Source: Camelus bactrianus
Lineage: Eukaryota > Chordata > Mammalia > Artiodactyla > Camelidae
Direction of reading: 5' to 3'
NCBI RefSeq assembly: GCF_048773025.1
Contig: NC_133573.1
Coordinates: 3,983,001 to 4,047,000 of the forward strand
Length of the DNA: 64,000 nucleotides
Part shown: positions 26,080-37,959 of the stretch, piece by piece
How positions within the stretch are numbered: position 1 is the first letter of the stretch
Layout: the number at the start of each line of letters is the position of its first letter
Notes under the pieces: generated by a model
Database searches by the model: none
The model's input: only the letters and a program-made list of their open reading frames with translations
What the model was told of the DNA's origin: nothing
Position numbers and translations under genes: made by a program

Positions 26080-27810
26080 TGAGAAATGAGCATGTGGAAA
26101 GACGTTCGTTCATCTAGCACAAGGGAAAGGTTTGCAGGAGAAACTTTTACTCTGCTTTCTAAGTCTGTTTCCTAGTGCCGGTTTGATGTTTGTGTAGTTT
26201 TCACTGTAAAACTGAGTTGGAGCCAGTAGCTCCCCATATATATGTATGGAGTGTAGTGTGCAACTGAAAAGAACTGTGGGTTCCAAACATGCTAGGTGAA
26301 GGACGGCTTTCACACACACTTTTCTCTCAGAGCTGAGCATGTGGAGAGACGTTCGTTCATTTGGCACAAAGGAAATAGTTTGAAGGAGGAAATTTTACTC
26401 TGGTTTCTCAGTCTGTTTCCTAGTGCCGGTTTGACGTTTCTGCAGTTTTCACTGTAAAACAGTGTTGGAGCCAGTAGCTCCCCATATAAATGTAGGAGTG
26501 TAGTGTGCAACTAAAAGGTACTGTGGGTTTCCAACATGCTAGGTAAAGGTCTGCTTTCATACACACTTATTTCTCAGGACTGAGCATGTGGAGACACGTT
26601 CGTTCATCTAGCACAAACGAAACGGGTTGCAGGAGAAACTTTTACTATGGTTTCTCAGTCTGTTTCCTAGTGCCGGTTTGAAGTTCCTGCAGTTTTCACT
26701 GTAAAACCGAGTTGGTGCTTGTACCTCCCCATATATATTTATAGAGTGTAGTTTCCAAATGAAAAGTAACTTTGTGTTCCCAACAAAATAGGTGAAGGAC
26801 GGCATTCACACACACTTCTCTCTGAGAAATGAGCATGTGGAGAGACGTTCGTTCATCTAGCACAAGGGAACGGTTTGCAGGAGAAACTTTTACTCTGGTT
26901 TCTCAGTCTGTTTCCTAGTGCCGGTTTGAAGTTTTTGTAGTTTTCACGGTAAAACAGAGTTGGGGTCAGTAGCTCCCAATATATATGTATGGAGTGCAGT
27001 TTTCAACTGAAAAGAACTTTGTGTTCCCAACATGCTTGACGAAGGACGGCTTTCACACACAGTTATCTCTTAGAACTGAGCATGTGAAGAGACGTTCGTT
27101 CATCTAGCACAGGGGAACCGTTTGCAGGAGAAACTTTTACTCTGGTTTCTCAGTCTGTTTCCTACTGCCGGATTAAAGTTCCTGCAGTTTTCACTGTAAA
27201 ACAGAGTTGAAGCTAGTACCTCCCCATATATATGTATGGGGTGTAGTTTGCTACTGAAAAGAAACTTTGTATTCCAAACAAGCTAGGTGAAGGACGGCTT
27301 TCACACACACTTATATCTGAGAAATGAGCATGTGGAGAGACGTTCGTTCATCTAGCACCAAGGGAACGGGTTGAATGAGAAACTTTTACTCTGGTTTCTC
27401 AGTCTGTTTCCTAGTGCCGGTTTGATGTTTTTGTAGTTTTCACTTTAAAATTGAGTTAGAGCCAGTAGTTCCCATATATATGTATGGAGTGTAGTGTGCA
27501 ACTGAAAAGAACTGTGGGTTCCCAACATGTTAGGTGACGGACGGCTTTCACACACACTTATCTCTGAGAAATGAGCATGTGGAATGACGTACGTTCATCT
27601 AGCACAAAGGAACGGTTTGCAGGAGAAATTTTTACTCTGGTTTCTCAGTCTGTTTCCTAGTGCTGGTTTGAAGTTTTTGTAGTTTTCACTGTAAAACTGA
27701 GTTGGAGCCAGTAGCTCCCCATATATATGTATGGAGTGTAGTTTGCAACTGAAAATAAATTTGGGTTCCGAACATGCTAGGTGAAGGACGGCTTTCACAC
27801 ACACTTATCT

Positions 27811-27822
27811 CTCAGAACTGAG
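27811..27822. other. Dyad CTCAG-AA-CTGAG (type example)
   Basis: A perfect 5-bp inverted repeat with a 2-nt spacer lies directly after the CA-rich tract. Across the array this site occurs in two main states: the intact dyad, and ctgagaaatgag in which the symmetry is lost. Examples of the intact state begin near 280, 1,525, 3,266, 5,252 and 25,830. Examples of the broken state lie near 36, 1,275, 25,080 and 28,550. The symmetry and the two-state pattern are seen directly. A protein-binding role is inference. Confidence 0.6.
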
Positions 27823-27870
27823 CATGTGGAGAGACGTTCGTTCATCTAGCACCAAGGGAACGGTTTGAAG

Positions 27871-27894
27871 GAGAAACTTTTACTCTGGTTTCTC
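27871..27894. other. Inverted repeat GAGAAAC-N10-GTTTCTC (type example)
   Basis: A perfect 7-bp inverted repeat flanks a 10-nt loop (ttttactctg). The same arms recur in a large share of monomers in both domains, for example around 1,337-1,360 and 25,145-25,170. Arm substitutions such as agaaattt or agacac break it in others. It could form a hairpin in single-stranded DNA or RNA. Whether it does is not shown by sequence alone. Confidence 0.6.
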
Positions 27895-27951
27895 AGTCTG
27901 TTTCCTAGTTCCGGTTTGAAGTTTCTGCAGTTTTCACTGTATAATACTGTT

Positions 27952-27984
27952 GGAGCCAGTAGCTCCCCATATAAATATATGGAG
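27952..27984. other. Overlapping dyads: GGAGC-CAGTA-GCTCC and A/T palindrome
   Basis: GGAGC at 27,952-27,956 pairs perfectly with GCTCC at 27,962-27,966. The same CTCC also pairs with GGAG at 27,981-27,984 across an A/T palindrome (CCATAT...ATATGG), so the two hairpins exclude each other. The commoner A/T core, CCATATATATGTATGG, is self-complementary along its 16 nt except for one T-G pair. The first dyad is restricted to monomers with the ccagtagctcc variant, while the A/T core is near universal. Confidence 0.6.
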
Positions 27985-28648
27985 TGTAGTGTGCAACTGA
28001 ATACAACTGTGGATTCCCAACATGCTAGGTTAAGGACGGCATTCATACACACTTATCTCTCAAAACCGAGCATGTGGAGACACGTTCGTTCATCTAGCAC
28101 AAAAGAAACGGGTTGCAGGAGAAAATTTTACTCTGGTTTCTCAGTGTGTTTCCTAGTGCTGGTTTGAAGTTTTTTTAGTTTTCACTGTAAACAGAGTTGG
28201 AGCAAGAAGTTCCCAATATATATGTATGGAGTGTAGTTTGCAACTGAAAAGAACTTTGGGTTCCCAACATGCTTGGTGAAGGACGGCTTTCACACACACT
28301 TATCTCTCAGAACTGAGCATGTGGAGAGACGTTCGTTCATCTAGCACAAGGGAACCGTTTGCAGGAGAATCTTTTACTCGGGTTTCTCAGTCTGTTTCTT
28401 ACACCCGGTTTGAAGTTCCTGCAGTTTTCACTGTAAAACCGAGTTGGTGCTTGTACCTCCCCATATATATGTATAGAGTGAAGTTTCCAAATGAAAAGAA
28501 ACCTTGTGTTCCCAACAAGATATGTGAAGGACGGCATTCACACACACTTATCTCTGAGAAATGAGCATGTGGAGAGACGTTCGTCCATCTAGCACAAGGG
28601 AATGGGTTGAAGGAGGAACTTTTACTATGGTTTCTCAGTCTGTTTCCC

Positions 28649-31619
28649 AGTGCCGGTTTGAAGTTTTTGTAGTTTTCACTGTAAAACAGAGTTGGAGCCA
28701 GTAGCTCCCAATATATATGTATGGAGTGTAGTTTGCAACTGAAAAGAACTTTGGGTTCCCAACATGCTTGACGAAGGACGGCTTTCACACACACTTATCT
28801 CTCAGAACTGAGCATGTGGAGAGACGTTCGTTCATCTAGCACAAAGGAAATGGTTTTCAGGAGAAATTTTTACTCTGGTTTCTCAGTCTGATTCCTAGTG
28901 CCGGTTTGAAGTTCCTGCGGTTTTCACTGTAAAACAGTGTTGGAGCCTGTAGCTCCCCATATAAATGTTTGGAGTGTAGTTTCCAAATGAAAAGAAACTT
29001 TGTGTTCCCAACAAGATAGGTGAAGGACGGCTTTCACACACACTTATCTCTGAGAAATGAGCATGTGGAAAGACGTTCGTTCATCTAGCACAAGGGAAAG
29101 GTTTGCAGGAGAAACTTTTACTCTGCTTTCTAAGTCTGTTTCCTAGTGCCGGTTTGATGTTTGTGTAGTTTTCACTGTAAAACTGAGTTGGAGCCAGTAG
29201 CTCCCCATATATATGTATGGAGTGTAGTGTGCAACTGAAAAGAACTGTGGGTTCCAAACATGCTAGGTGAAGGACGGCTTTCACACACACTTTTCTCTCA
29301 GAGCTGAGCATGTGGAGAGACGTTCGTTCATTTGGCACAAAGGAAATAGTTTGAAGGAGGAAATTTTACTCTGGTTTCTCAGTCTGTTTCCTAGTGCCGG
29401 TTTGACGTTTCTGCAGTTTTCACTGTAAAACAGTGTTGGAGCCAGTAGCTCCCCATATAAATGTAGGAGTGTAGTGTGCAACTAAAAGGTACTGTGGGTT
29501 TCCAACATGCTAGGTAAAGGTCTGCTTTCATACACACTTATTTCTCAGGACTGAGCATGTGGAGACACGTTCGTTCATCTAGCACAAACGAAACGGGTTG
29601 CAGGAGAAACTTTTACTATGGTTTCTCAGTCTGTTTCCTAGTGCCGGTTTGAAGTTCCTGCAGTTTTCACTGTAAAACCGAGTTGGTGCTTGTACCTCCC
29701 CATATATATTTATAGAGTGTAGTTTCCAAATGAAAAGTAACTTTGTGTTCCCAACAAAATAGGTGAAGGACGGCATTCACACACACTTCTCTCTGAGAAA
29801 TGAGCATGTGGAGAGACGTTCGTTCATCTAGCACAAGGGAACGGTTTGCAGGAGAAACTTTTACTCTGGTTTCTCAGTCTGTTTCCTAGTGCCGGTTTGA
29901 AGTTTTTGTAGTTTTCACGGTAAAACAGAGTTGGGGTCAGTAGCTCCCAATATATATGTATGGAGTGCAGTTTTCAACTGAAAAGAACTTTGTGTTCCCA
30001 ACATGCTTGACGAAGGACGGCTTTCACACACAGTTATCTCTTAGAACTGAGCATGTGAAGAGACGTTCGTTCATCTAGCACAGGGGAACCGTTTGCAGGA
30101 GAAACTTTTACTCTGGTTTCTCAGTCTGTTTCCTACTGCCGGATTAAAGTTCCTGCAGTTTTCACTGTAAAACAGAGTTGAAGCTAGTACCTCCCCATAT
30201 ATATGTATGGGGTGTAGTTTGCTACTGAAAAGAAACTTTGTATTCCAAACAAGCTAGGTGAAGGACGGCTTTCACACACACTTATATCTGAGAAATGAGC
30301 ATGTGGAGAGACGTTCGTTCATCTAGCACCAAGGGAACGGGTTGAATGAGAAACTTTTACTCTGGTTTCTCAGTCTGTTTCCTAGTGCCGGTTTGATGTT
30401 TTTGTAGTTTTCACTGTAAAATTGAGTTAGAGCCAGTAGTTCCCATATATATGTATGGAGTGTAGTGTGCAACTGAAAAGAACTGTGGGTTCCCAACATG
30501 TTAGGTGACGGACGGCTTTCACACACACTTATCTCTGAGAAATGAGCATGTGGAATGACGTACGTTCATCTAGCACAAAGGAACGGTTTGCAGGAGAAAT
30601 TTTTACTCTGGTTTCTCAGTCTGTTTCCTAGTGCTGGTTTGAAGTTTTTGTAGTTTTCACTGTAAAACTGAGTTGGAGCCAGTAGCTCCCCATATATATG
30701 TATGGAGTGTAGTTTGCAACTGAAAATAAATTTGGGTTCCGAACATGCTAGGTGAAGGACGGCTTTCACACACACTTATCTCTCAGAACTGAGCATGTGG
30801 AGAGACGTTCGTTCATCTAGCACCAAGGGAACGGTTTGAAGGAGAAACTTTTACTCTGGTTTCTCAGTCTGTTTCCTAGTTCCGGTTTGAAGTTTCTGCA
30901 GTTTTCACTGTATAATACTGTTGGAGCCAGTAGCTCCCCATATAAATATATGGAGTGTAGTGTGCAACTGAAAACAACTGTGGATTCCCAACATGCTAGG
31001 TTAAGGACGGCATTCATACACACTTATCTCTCAAAACCGAGCATGTGGAGACACGTTCGTTCATCTAGCACAAAAGAAACGGGTTGCAGGAGAAAATTTT
31101 ACTCTGGTTTCTCAGTGTGTTTCCTAGTGCTGGTTTGAAGTTTTTTTAGTTTTCACTGTAAACAGAGTTGGAGCAAGAAGTTCCCAATATATATGTATGG
31201 AGTGTAGTTTGCAACTGAAAAGAACTTTGGGTTCCCAACATGCTTGGTGAAGGACGGCTTTCACACACACTTATCTCTCAGAACTGAGCATGTGGAGAGA
31301 CGTTCGTTCATCTAGCACAAGGGAACCGTTTGCAGGAGAATCTTTTACTCGGGTTTCTCAGTCTGTTTCTTACACCCGGTTTGAAGTTCCTGCAGTTTTC
31401 ACTGTAAAACCGAGTTGGTGCTTGTACCTCCCCATATATATGTATAGAGTGAAGTTTCCAAATGAAAAGAAACCTTGTGTTCCCAACAAGATATGTGAAG
31501 GACGGCATTCACACACACTTATCTCTGAGAAATGAGCATGTGGAGAGACGTTCGTCCATCTAGCACAAGGGAATGGGTTGAAGGAGGAACTTTTACTATG
31601 GTTTCTCAGTCTGTTTCCC
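28649..31619 (+). repeat. 12-monomer tandem duplication, copy 2 (2,971 bp)
   Basis: Second copy, directly adjoining the first. After about 31,619 it continues into gtgctggtttgaag and gtttttgtagttttaatg, a variant found again at about 37,800-37,850 and not at the end of copy 1. That right flank therefore probably preserves the older context, and the junction at about 28,648 is the new joint. Confidence 0.9.
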
Positions 31620-32729
31620 AGTGCTGGTTTGAAGTTTTTGTAGTTTTAATGTAAAACAGAGTTGGAGCCAGTAGCTCCCAATATATATGTATGGAGTGTA
31701 GTTTGCAACTGAAAAGAACTGTGGGTTCCAAACATGCTAGGTGAAGTACGGCTTTCACACACACTTATGTCTCAGAACTGAGCATGTGGAGAGACGTTCG
31801 TTCATCTAGCACAAAGGAAATGGTTTGCAGGAGAAATTTTTTCTCTGGTTTCTCAGTCTGTTTCCAAGTGCCGGTTTGAAGTTCCTACAGTTTTCACTGT
31901 AAAACAGTGTTGGAGCCTGTAGCTCCCCATATAAATGTATGGAGTGTAGTTTCCAAAGGAAAAGAAACTTTGTGTTCCCAACAAGATAGGTGAAGGACGG
32001 CTTTCACACACACTTATCTCTGAGAAATGAGCATGTGAAAAGACTTTCGTTCATCTAGCACAAGGGAACGGGTTGCAGGAGACACTATTTCTCTGCTTTC
32101 TCAGTCTGTTTCCTAGTGCCGGTTTGAAGTTCCTGCAGTTTTCACTGTAAAACCGAGTTGGAGCTACTACCTCCCCATATATATGTATGGAATGGAGTTT
32201 GCAACTGAAAAGAAACTTTGTGTTCCCAACAAGCTAGGTGAAGGACGGCTTTCACACACACTTATCTCTCAGAACTGAGCAAGTGGAGAGACGTTCGTTC
32301 ATCTAGCACCAAGGGAACGGTTTGCAGGAGAAACTTTTACTCTGCTTTGTAAGTCTGTTTCCTAGTGCCGGTTTGAAATTTTTCTAGTTTTCACTGTAAT
32401 ACTGAGTTGGATCTAGTAGCTCCCCATATATATGTATGGAGTGTAGTGTGCAACTGAAAAGAACTGTGGGTTCCAAACATGTTAGGTGACGGACGGCTTT
32501 CACACACACTTATCTCTCAGAACTGAGCATGTGGAGAAACGTTCGTTCATCTGGCACAATGGAACGGTTTGCAGGAGAAACTTTTACTCTGGTTTCTCAG
32601 TCTGTTTCCTAGTGCTGGTTTGAAGTTCCTGCAGTTTTCACTGTAAAACCGAGTTGGTGCTTGTACCTCCCCATATATATGTATAGAGTGTAGTTCCCAA
32701 ATGAAAAGTAACTTTGGTTCCCAACAAGA

Positions 32730-34230
32730 TAGGTGAAGGACGGCTTTCACAGACACTTAACTCTGAGAAATGAGCATGTGGAGAGACGTTCGTTCATCTA
32801 GCAGAAAGGGAACGAGTTGAAGGTGAAACTTTTACTCTGGTTTCTCAGTATGTTTCTTAGTGCCGGTTTTAAGTTCCTGCAGTTTACACTGTAAAACCGA
32901 GATGGTGCTAGTACATCCCCATAAATATATAAGGAGTGTAGTTTGCAACTGAAAAGAATTTTATGTTCCCAACATGCTAGGTGAAGGACGGCTTTCACAC
33001 ACAATTATCTCTGAGAACTGAGCATGTGGAGATACGCTCGTTCATCTAGCAAAAAGGAAACAGTTTGCAGGAGAAACTTTTACTCTGGTTTCTCAGTCTG
33101 TTTCCTACTACCGGTTTGAAGTTCCTGCAGTTTTCACTGTAAAATAGTGTTGGAGCCAGTAGCTCCCCATATAAATGTATGGAGTGTAGTTTCCAAATGA
33201 AAAGAAACTCTGTGTTCCCAACAATATAGGTGAAGGACGGCTTTCACACACACTTATCTCTGAGAAATGAGCATGAGGAAAGACGTTCCTTCATCTAGCA
33301 CAAGGGAACGGTTTGCAGGGGAAACTTTTACTCTCGTTTCTCAGTCTGTTTCCTAGTGCCGGTTTGAAGTTTTTGTAGTTTTCACTGTAAAACTGAGTTG
33401 GAGCCAGTAGCTCCCCATATATATGTATGAAGTGTAGTGTGCAACTGAAAAGAACTGTGGGTTCCCAACATGCTTGGTGAAGGACGGCTTTCACACACAC
33501 TTATGTCTCAGAACTGAGCATGTGGAGAGACGTTCGTTCATCTAGCACAAAGGAAATGGTTTGCAGGAGAAATTTTTACTCTGGTTTCTCAGTCTGTTTC
33601 CAAGTGCCGGTTTGAAGTTCCTGCAGTTTTCACTGTAAAACAGTGTTGGAGCCTATAGCTCCCCATATAAATGTATGGAGTGTAGTTTCCAAATTAAAAA
33701 AAATTTGTGTTCCCAACAAGATAGGTGAAGGACCGCTTTCACACACACTTATCTCTGAGAAATGAGCATGTGAAAAGACTTTCGTTCATCTAGCACAAGT
33801 GAACGGTTTGCAGGAGAAACTTTTACTCTGCTTTCTAAGTCTGTTTCCTAGTGCCGGTTTGAAGTTTTTGTAGTTTTCACTGTAAAACTGAGTTGGATCC
33901 AGTAGCTCCCCATATATATGTATGGAGTGTAGTGTGCAACTGAAAAGAACTGTGGGTTACAAACATGTTAGGTGACGGACGGCTTTCACACACACTTATC
34001 TCTCAGAACTGAGCATGTGGAGAGACGTTCGTTCATCTGGCACAAAGGAAACAGTTTGCAGGAGGAAATTTTAGTCTGGTTTCTCAGTCTGTTTCCTAGT
34101 GCCGGTTTGACGTTTCTGCAGTTTTCACTGTAAAACCGAGTTGGTGCTTGTACCTCCCCATATATATGTATAGAGTGTAGTTTCCAAATGAAAAGAAGCT
34201 TTGTGTTCCCAACAAGATATTTAAAGGACG
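32730..34230 (+). repeat. 33-monomer-spaced block, copy 1
   Basis: This block matches about 40,913-42,410 at an offset of roughly 8,180 bp (33 monomers). Matching marks include gcagaaagggaacgagttg against gcagaaagggaaagagttg, gaggaaagacgttcc, gtttccaagtgccgg and cctatagctcccc. Identity is clearly lower than in the 12-monomer duplication, so the event is older. It may be the remnant of a former B-type HOR. Confidence 0.75.
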
Positions 34231-35400
34231 GCATTCACACACACTTATCTCTGAGAAATGAGCATGTGGAGAGACGTTCGTTCATCTAGCACAAGGGAAC
34301 GGTTTGCAGGAGAAACTTTTACTATGCTTTCTAAGTCTGTTTCCTAGTGCCGGTTTGAAGTTTTTGTAGTTTTCACTGTAAAACAGTGTTGGAGCCAGTA
34401 GCTCCCAATATATATGTATGGAGTGTAGTTTGCAACTGAAAAGAACTTTGGGTTCCCAACATGCTTGACGAAGGACGGCTTTCACACACACTTATCTCTC
34501 AGATCTGAGCATGTGGAGAGACCTTCGTTCATCTAGCACAAAGGAAATGGTTTTCAGGAGAAATTTTTACTCTGGTTTCTCAGTCTGATTCCTAGTGCCG
34601 GTTTCAAGTTCCTGCAGTTTTCACTGTAAAACAGTGTTGGAGCCTGTAGCTCCCCATATAAATGTTTGGAGTGTAGTTTCCAAATGAAAAGAAACTTTGT
34701 GTTCCCAACAAGATAGGTGAAGGATGGCTTTCACACACACTTATCTCTGAGAAATGAGCATGTGGAAAGACGTTCGTTCATCTAGCACAAGGGAACGGTT
34801 TGCAGGAAGAACTTTTACTCTGGTTTCTCAGTATGTTTCCTAGTGCCAGTTTGAAGTTTTTGTAGTTTTCACTGTAAAACAGAGTTGGAGTCAGTAGCTC
34901 CCAATATATATGTATGGAGTGTAGTTTGCAATTGAAAAGAACTTTGGGTTCCCAACATGCTTGATGAAGGACGGCTTTCACACACACTTATCTCTCAGAA
35001 CTGAGCATGTGGAGTGACGTTCGTTCTTCTAGCACAAGGGAACGGTTGGCAGGAGAAATTTTTACTCTGGTTTCTCAGTCTGTTTCCTAGTGCCGGTTTG
35101 AAGTTCCTGCAATTTTCACTGTAAAACCGAGTTGGAGCTAGTACCTCCCCATATATATGTATGGGGTGTAGTTTGCAACTGAAAAGAAACTTTGTTTTCC
35201 CAACAAGCTAGATGAAGGAAGGCTTTCACACACACTTAGCTCTGAGAAATGAGCATGTGGAGAGACGTTCGCTCATCTAGCACAAAGTGAACGGGTTGAA
35301 GGAGAAACTTTTACTCTGGTTTCTCAGTATGTTTCCTAGTGCCGGTTTTAAGTTCCTGCAGTTTTCACTGTAAAACCGAGTTGGTGCTTGTACATCCCCA
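33730..35400 (+). repeat. 9-monomer-spaced duplication, copy 1
   Basis: Matches about 35,960-37,630 at an offset of 2,232 bp (nine monomers). Shared marks are ggatccagtagctcc, gaggaaattttagtctgg, ggttttcaggag, caggaagaac, tcagtagctcccaata and caagctagatgaagg. It ends near 35,400, where this copy reads catatatatgtctag and the other reads cataaatatataagg. Confidence 0.82.
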
Positions 35401-36500
35401 TATATATGTCTAGATTGTAGTTTCCAAATGAAAAGAAACTTTGTGTTCCCAACAAGATATGTGAAGGACGGCTTTCACAGACACTTACCTCTGGGAAATG
35501 AGCATGTGGAGAGACGTTCGTTCATCTAGCACAAAGGGAACGAGTTGAAGGAGAAACTTTTACTCTGGTTTCTCAGTATGTTTCCTAGTGCCGGTTTTAA
35601 GTTCCTGCAGTTTACACTGTAAAACCGAGTTGGTGCTAGTACATCCCCATAAATATATAAGGAGTGTAGTTTGCAACTGAAAAGAGCTTTAAGTTCCCAA
35701 CATGCTAGGTGAAGGACGGCTTTCACACACACTTATTTCTGAGAACTGAGCATGTGGAGATACGTTCGTTCATCTAGCAAAATGAAACAGTTTGCAAGAG
35801 AAACTTTTACTCTGGTTTCTCAGTCTGTTTCCTACTACCGGTTTGAAGTTCCTGCAGTTTTCACTGTAAAATAGTGTTGGAGCCAGTAGCTCCCCATATA
35901 AATGTATGGAGTGTAGTTTCCAAATGAAAAGAAACATTGTGTTCCCAACAATATAGGTGAAGGACGGCTTTCACACTCACTTATCTCTGAGAAATGAGCT
36001 TGTGGAAAGACATTCGTTCATCTAGCACAAGGGAACGGTTTGCAGGAGAAACTTTTACTCTGCTTTCTAAGTCTGTTTCCTACTGCCGGGTTGAACTGTT
36101 TGTAGTTTTCACTGTAAAACTGAGTTGGATCCAGTAGCTCCCCATATATATGTATGGAGTGTAGTGTGCAACTGAAAAGAACTGTGGGTTCCAAACATGT
36201 TAGGTGAAGGACGGCTTTCACACATACTTATCTCTCAGAACTGAGCATGTGGAGAGATGTTCGTTCATCTAGCACCAAGGAAACAGTTTGCAGGAGGAAA
36301 TTTTAGTCTGGTTTCTCAGTCTGTTTCCTAGTGCCGGTTTGACGTTTCGGCAGTTTTCACTGTAAAACCGAGTTGGTGCTTGTACCTCCCCATATATATG
36401 TATAGAGTGTAGTTTCCAAATGAAAAGAAACTTTGTGTTCCCAACAAGATAGGTAAAGGACGGCATTCACACACACTTATCTCTGAGAAATGAGCATGTG
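35386..36500 (+). repeat. 30-monomer-spaced block, copy 1
   Basis: Matches about 42,819-43,930 at an offset of 7,433 bp (30 monomers). Rare shared marks are catatatatgtctagattg, acctctgggaaatgag, caaaatgaaacag and gagcttgtggaaagacatt. The left edge coincides with the right edge of the 9-monomer duplication, so this is a repeated breakpoint. Confidence 0.82.
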
Positions 36501-37630
36501 GAGAGACGTTCGTTCATCTAGCACAAGGGAACGTTTTGCAGGAGAAACTTTTATTCTCGTTTCTCAGTCTGTTTCCTAGTGCCGGTTTGAAGTTTTTGTA
36601 GTTTTCACTGTAAAACAGAGTTGGAGCCAGTAGCTCCCAATATATATGTATGGAGTGTAGTTTGCAACTGAAAAGAACTTTGGGTTCCCAACATGCTTGA
36701 CGAAGGACGGCTTTCACACACACTTATCTCTCAGATCTGAGCATGTGGAGAGACGTTCGTTCATCTAGCACAAAGGAAATGGTTTTCAGGAGAAATTTTT
36801 ACTCTGGTTTCTCAGTCTGATTCCTAGTGCCGGTTTGAAGTTCCTGCAGTTTTCACTGTAAAACAGTTTTGGAGCCTGTAGCTCCCCATATAAATGTTTG
36901 GAGTGTAGTTTCCAAATGAAAAGAAACTTTGTGTTCCCAACAAGATAGGTGAAGGATGGCTTTCACACACACTTATCTCTGAGAAATGAGCATGTGGAAA
37001 GACGTTCGTTCATCTAGCACAAGGGAACGGTTTGCAGGAAGAACTTTTACTCTGGTTTCTCAGTATGTTTCCTAGTGCCGGTTTGAAGTTTTTGTAGTTT
37101 TCACTGTAAAACAGAGTTGGAGTCAGTAGCTCCCAATATATATGTATGGAGTGTAATTTGCAATTGAAAAGAACTTTGGGTTCCCAACATGCTTGATGAA
37201 GGACGGCTTTCACACACACTTATCTCTCAGAACTGAGCATGTGGAGTGACGTTCGTTCATCTAGCACAAGGGAACGTTTGGCAGGAGAAACTTTTACTCT
37301 GGTTTCTCAGTCTGTTTCCTAGTGCCGGTTTGAAGTTCCTGCAATTTTCACTGTAAAACCGAGTTGGAGCTAGTACCTCCCCATATATATGTATGGGGTG
37401 TAGTTTGCAACTGAAAAGAAACTTTGTTTTCCCAACAAGCTAGATGAAGGAAGGCTTTCACACACACTTACCTCTGAGAAATGAGCATGTGGAGACACGT
37501 TCGCTCATCTAGCACAAAGTGAACGGGTTGAAGGAGAAACTTTTACTCTGGTTTCTCAGTATGTTTCCTAGTGCCGGTTTTAAGTTCCTGCAGTTTTCAC
37601 TGTAAATCCGATTTGGTGCTTGTACATCCC
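35960..37630 (+). repeat. 9-monomer-spaced duplication, copy 2
   Basis: Partner of 33,730-35,400. Its beginning (about 35,960-36,500) also matches 43,390-43,930 at 7,433 bp, so this block took part in two separate duplications. Confidence 0.8.
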
Positions 37631-37959
37631 CATAAATATATAAGGAGTGTAGTTTGCAACTGAAAAGAACTTTAGGTTCCCAACATGCTAGGTGAAGGAC
37701 GGCATTCACACACACTTATCTCTGAGAAACGAGCATGTGGAGAGACGTTCGTTCATCTAGCACAAGGGAACGGGTTGAAGGAGGAACTTTTACTATGGTT
37801 TCTCAGTCTGTTTCCCAGTGCTGGTTTGAAGTTTTTGTAGTTTTAATGTAAAACAGAGTTGGAGCCAGTAGCTCCCAATATATACGTATGGAGTGTAGTT
37901 TGCAACTGAAAAGAACTGTGGTTTCCCAACAAGCTAGGTGAAGGACGTCTTTCACACAC

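Larger units (their letters stand above)
27811..28058 (+). repeat. Representative satellite monomer with mapped dyads
   Basis: One typical unit of domain B, chosen to map the internal landmarks. A 12-nt dyad CTCAG-AA-CTGAG lies at 27,811-27,822. Then come the gttcgttcatctag block (27,838-27,851) and a 7-bp inverted repeat GAGAAAC / GTTTCTC at 27,871-27,877 and 27,888-27,894 around a 10-nt loop. A 5-bp inverted repeat GGAGC-CAGTA-GCTCC lies at 27,952-27,966, and an A/T palindrome of the CCATAT...ATATGG type at about 27,967-27,982. The centres of the first, second and last dyads are about 66 and 90 bp apart. The unit boundary is arbitrary because the array is continuous. Confidence 0.85.
25678..28648 (+). 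repeat. 12-monomer tandem duplication, copy 1 (2,971 bp)
   Basis: Near-identical to the next 2,971 bp. The only differences I noticed are t/g at 27,445 versus 30,416 and t/a at 28,002 versus 30,973. The left edge is marked by gtttcctagt here against gtttcccagt at the junction (25,677 versus 28,648). Such similarity against a background of much more divergent B monomers marks it as one of the youngest large events in domain B. Confidence 0.92.
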
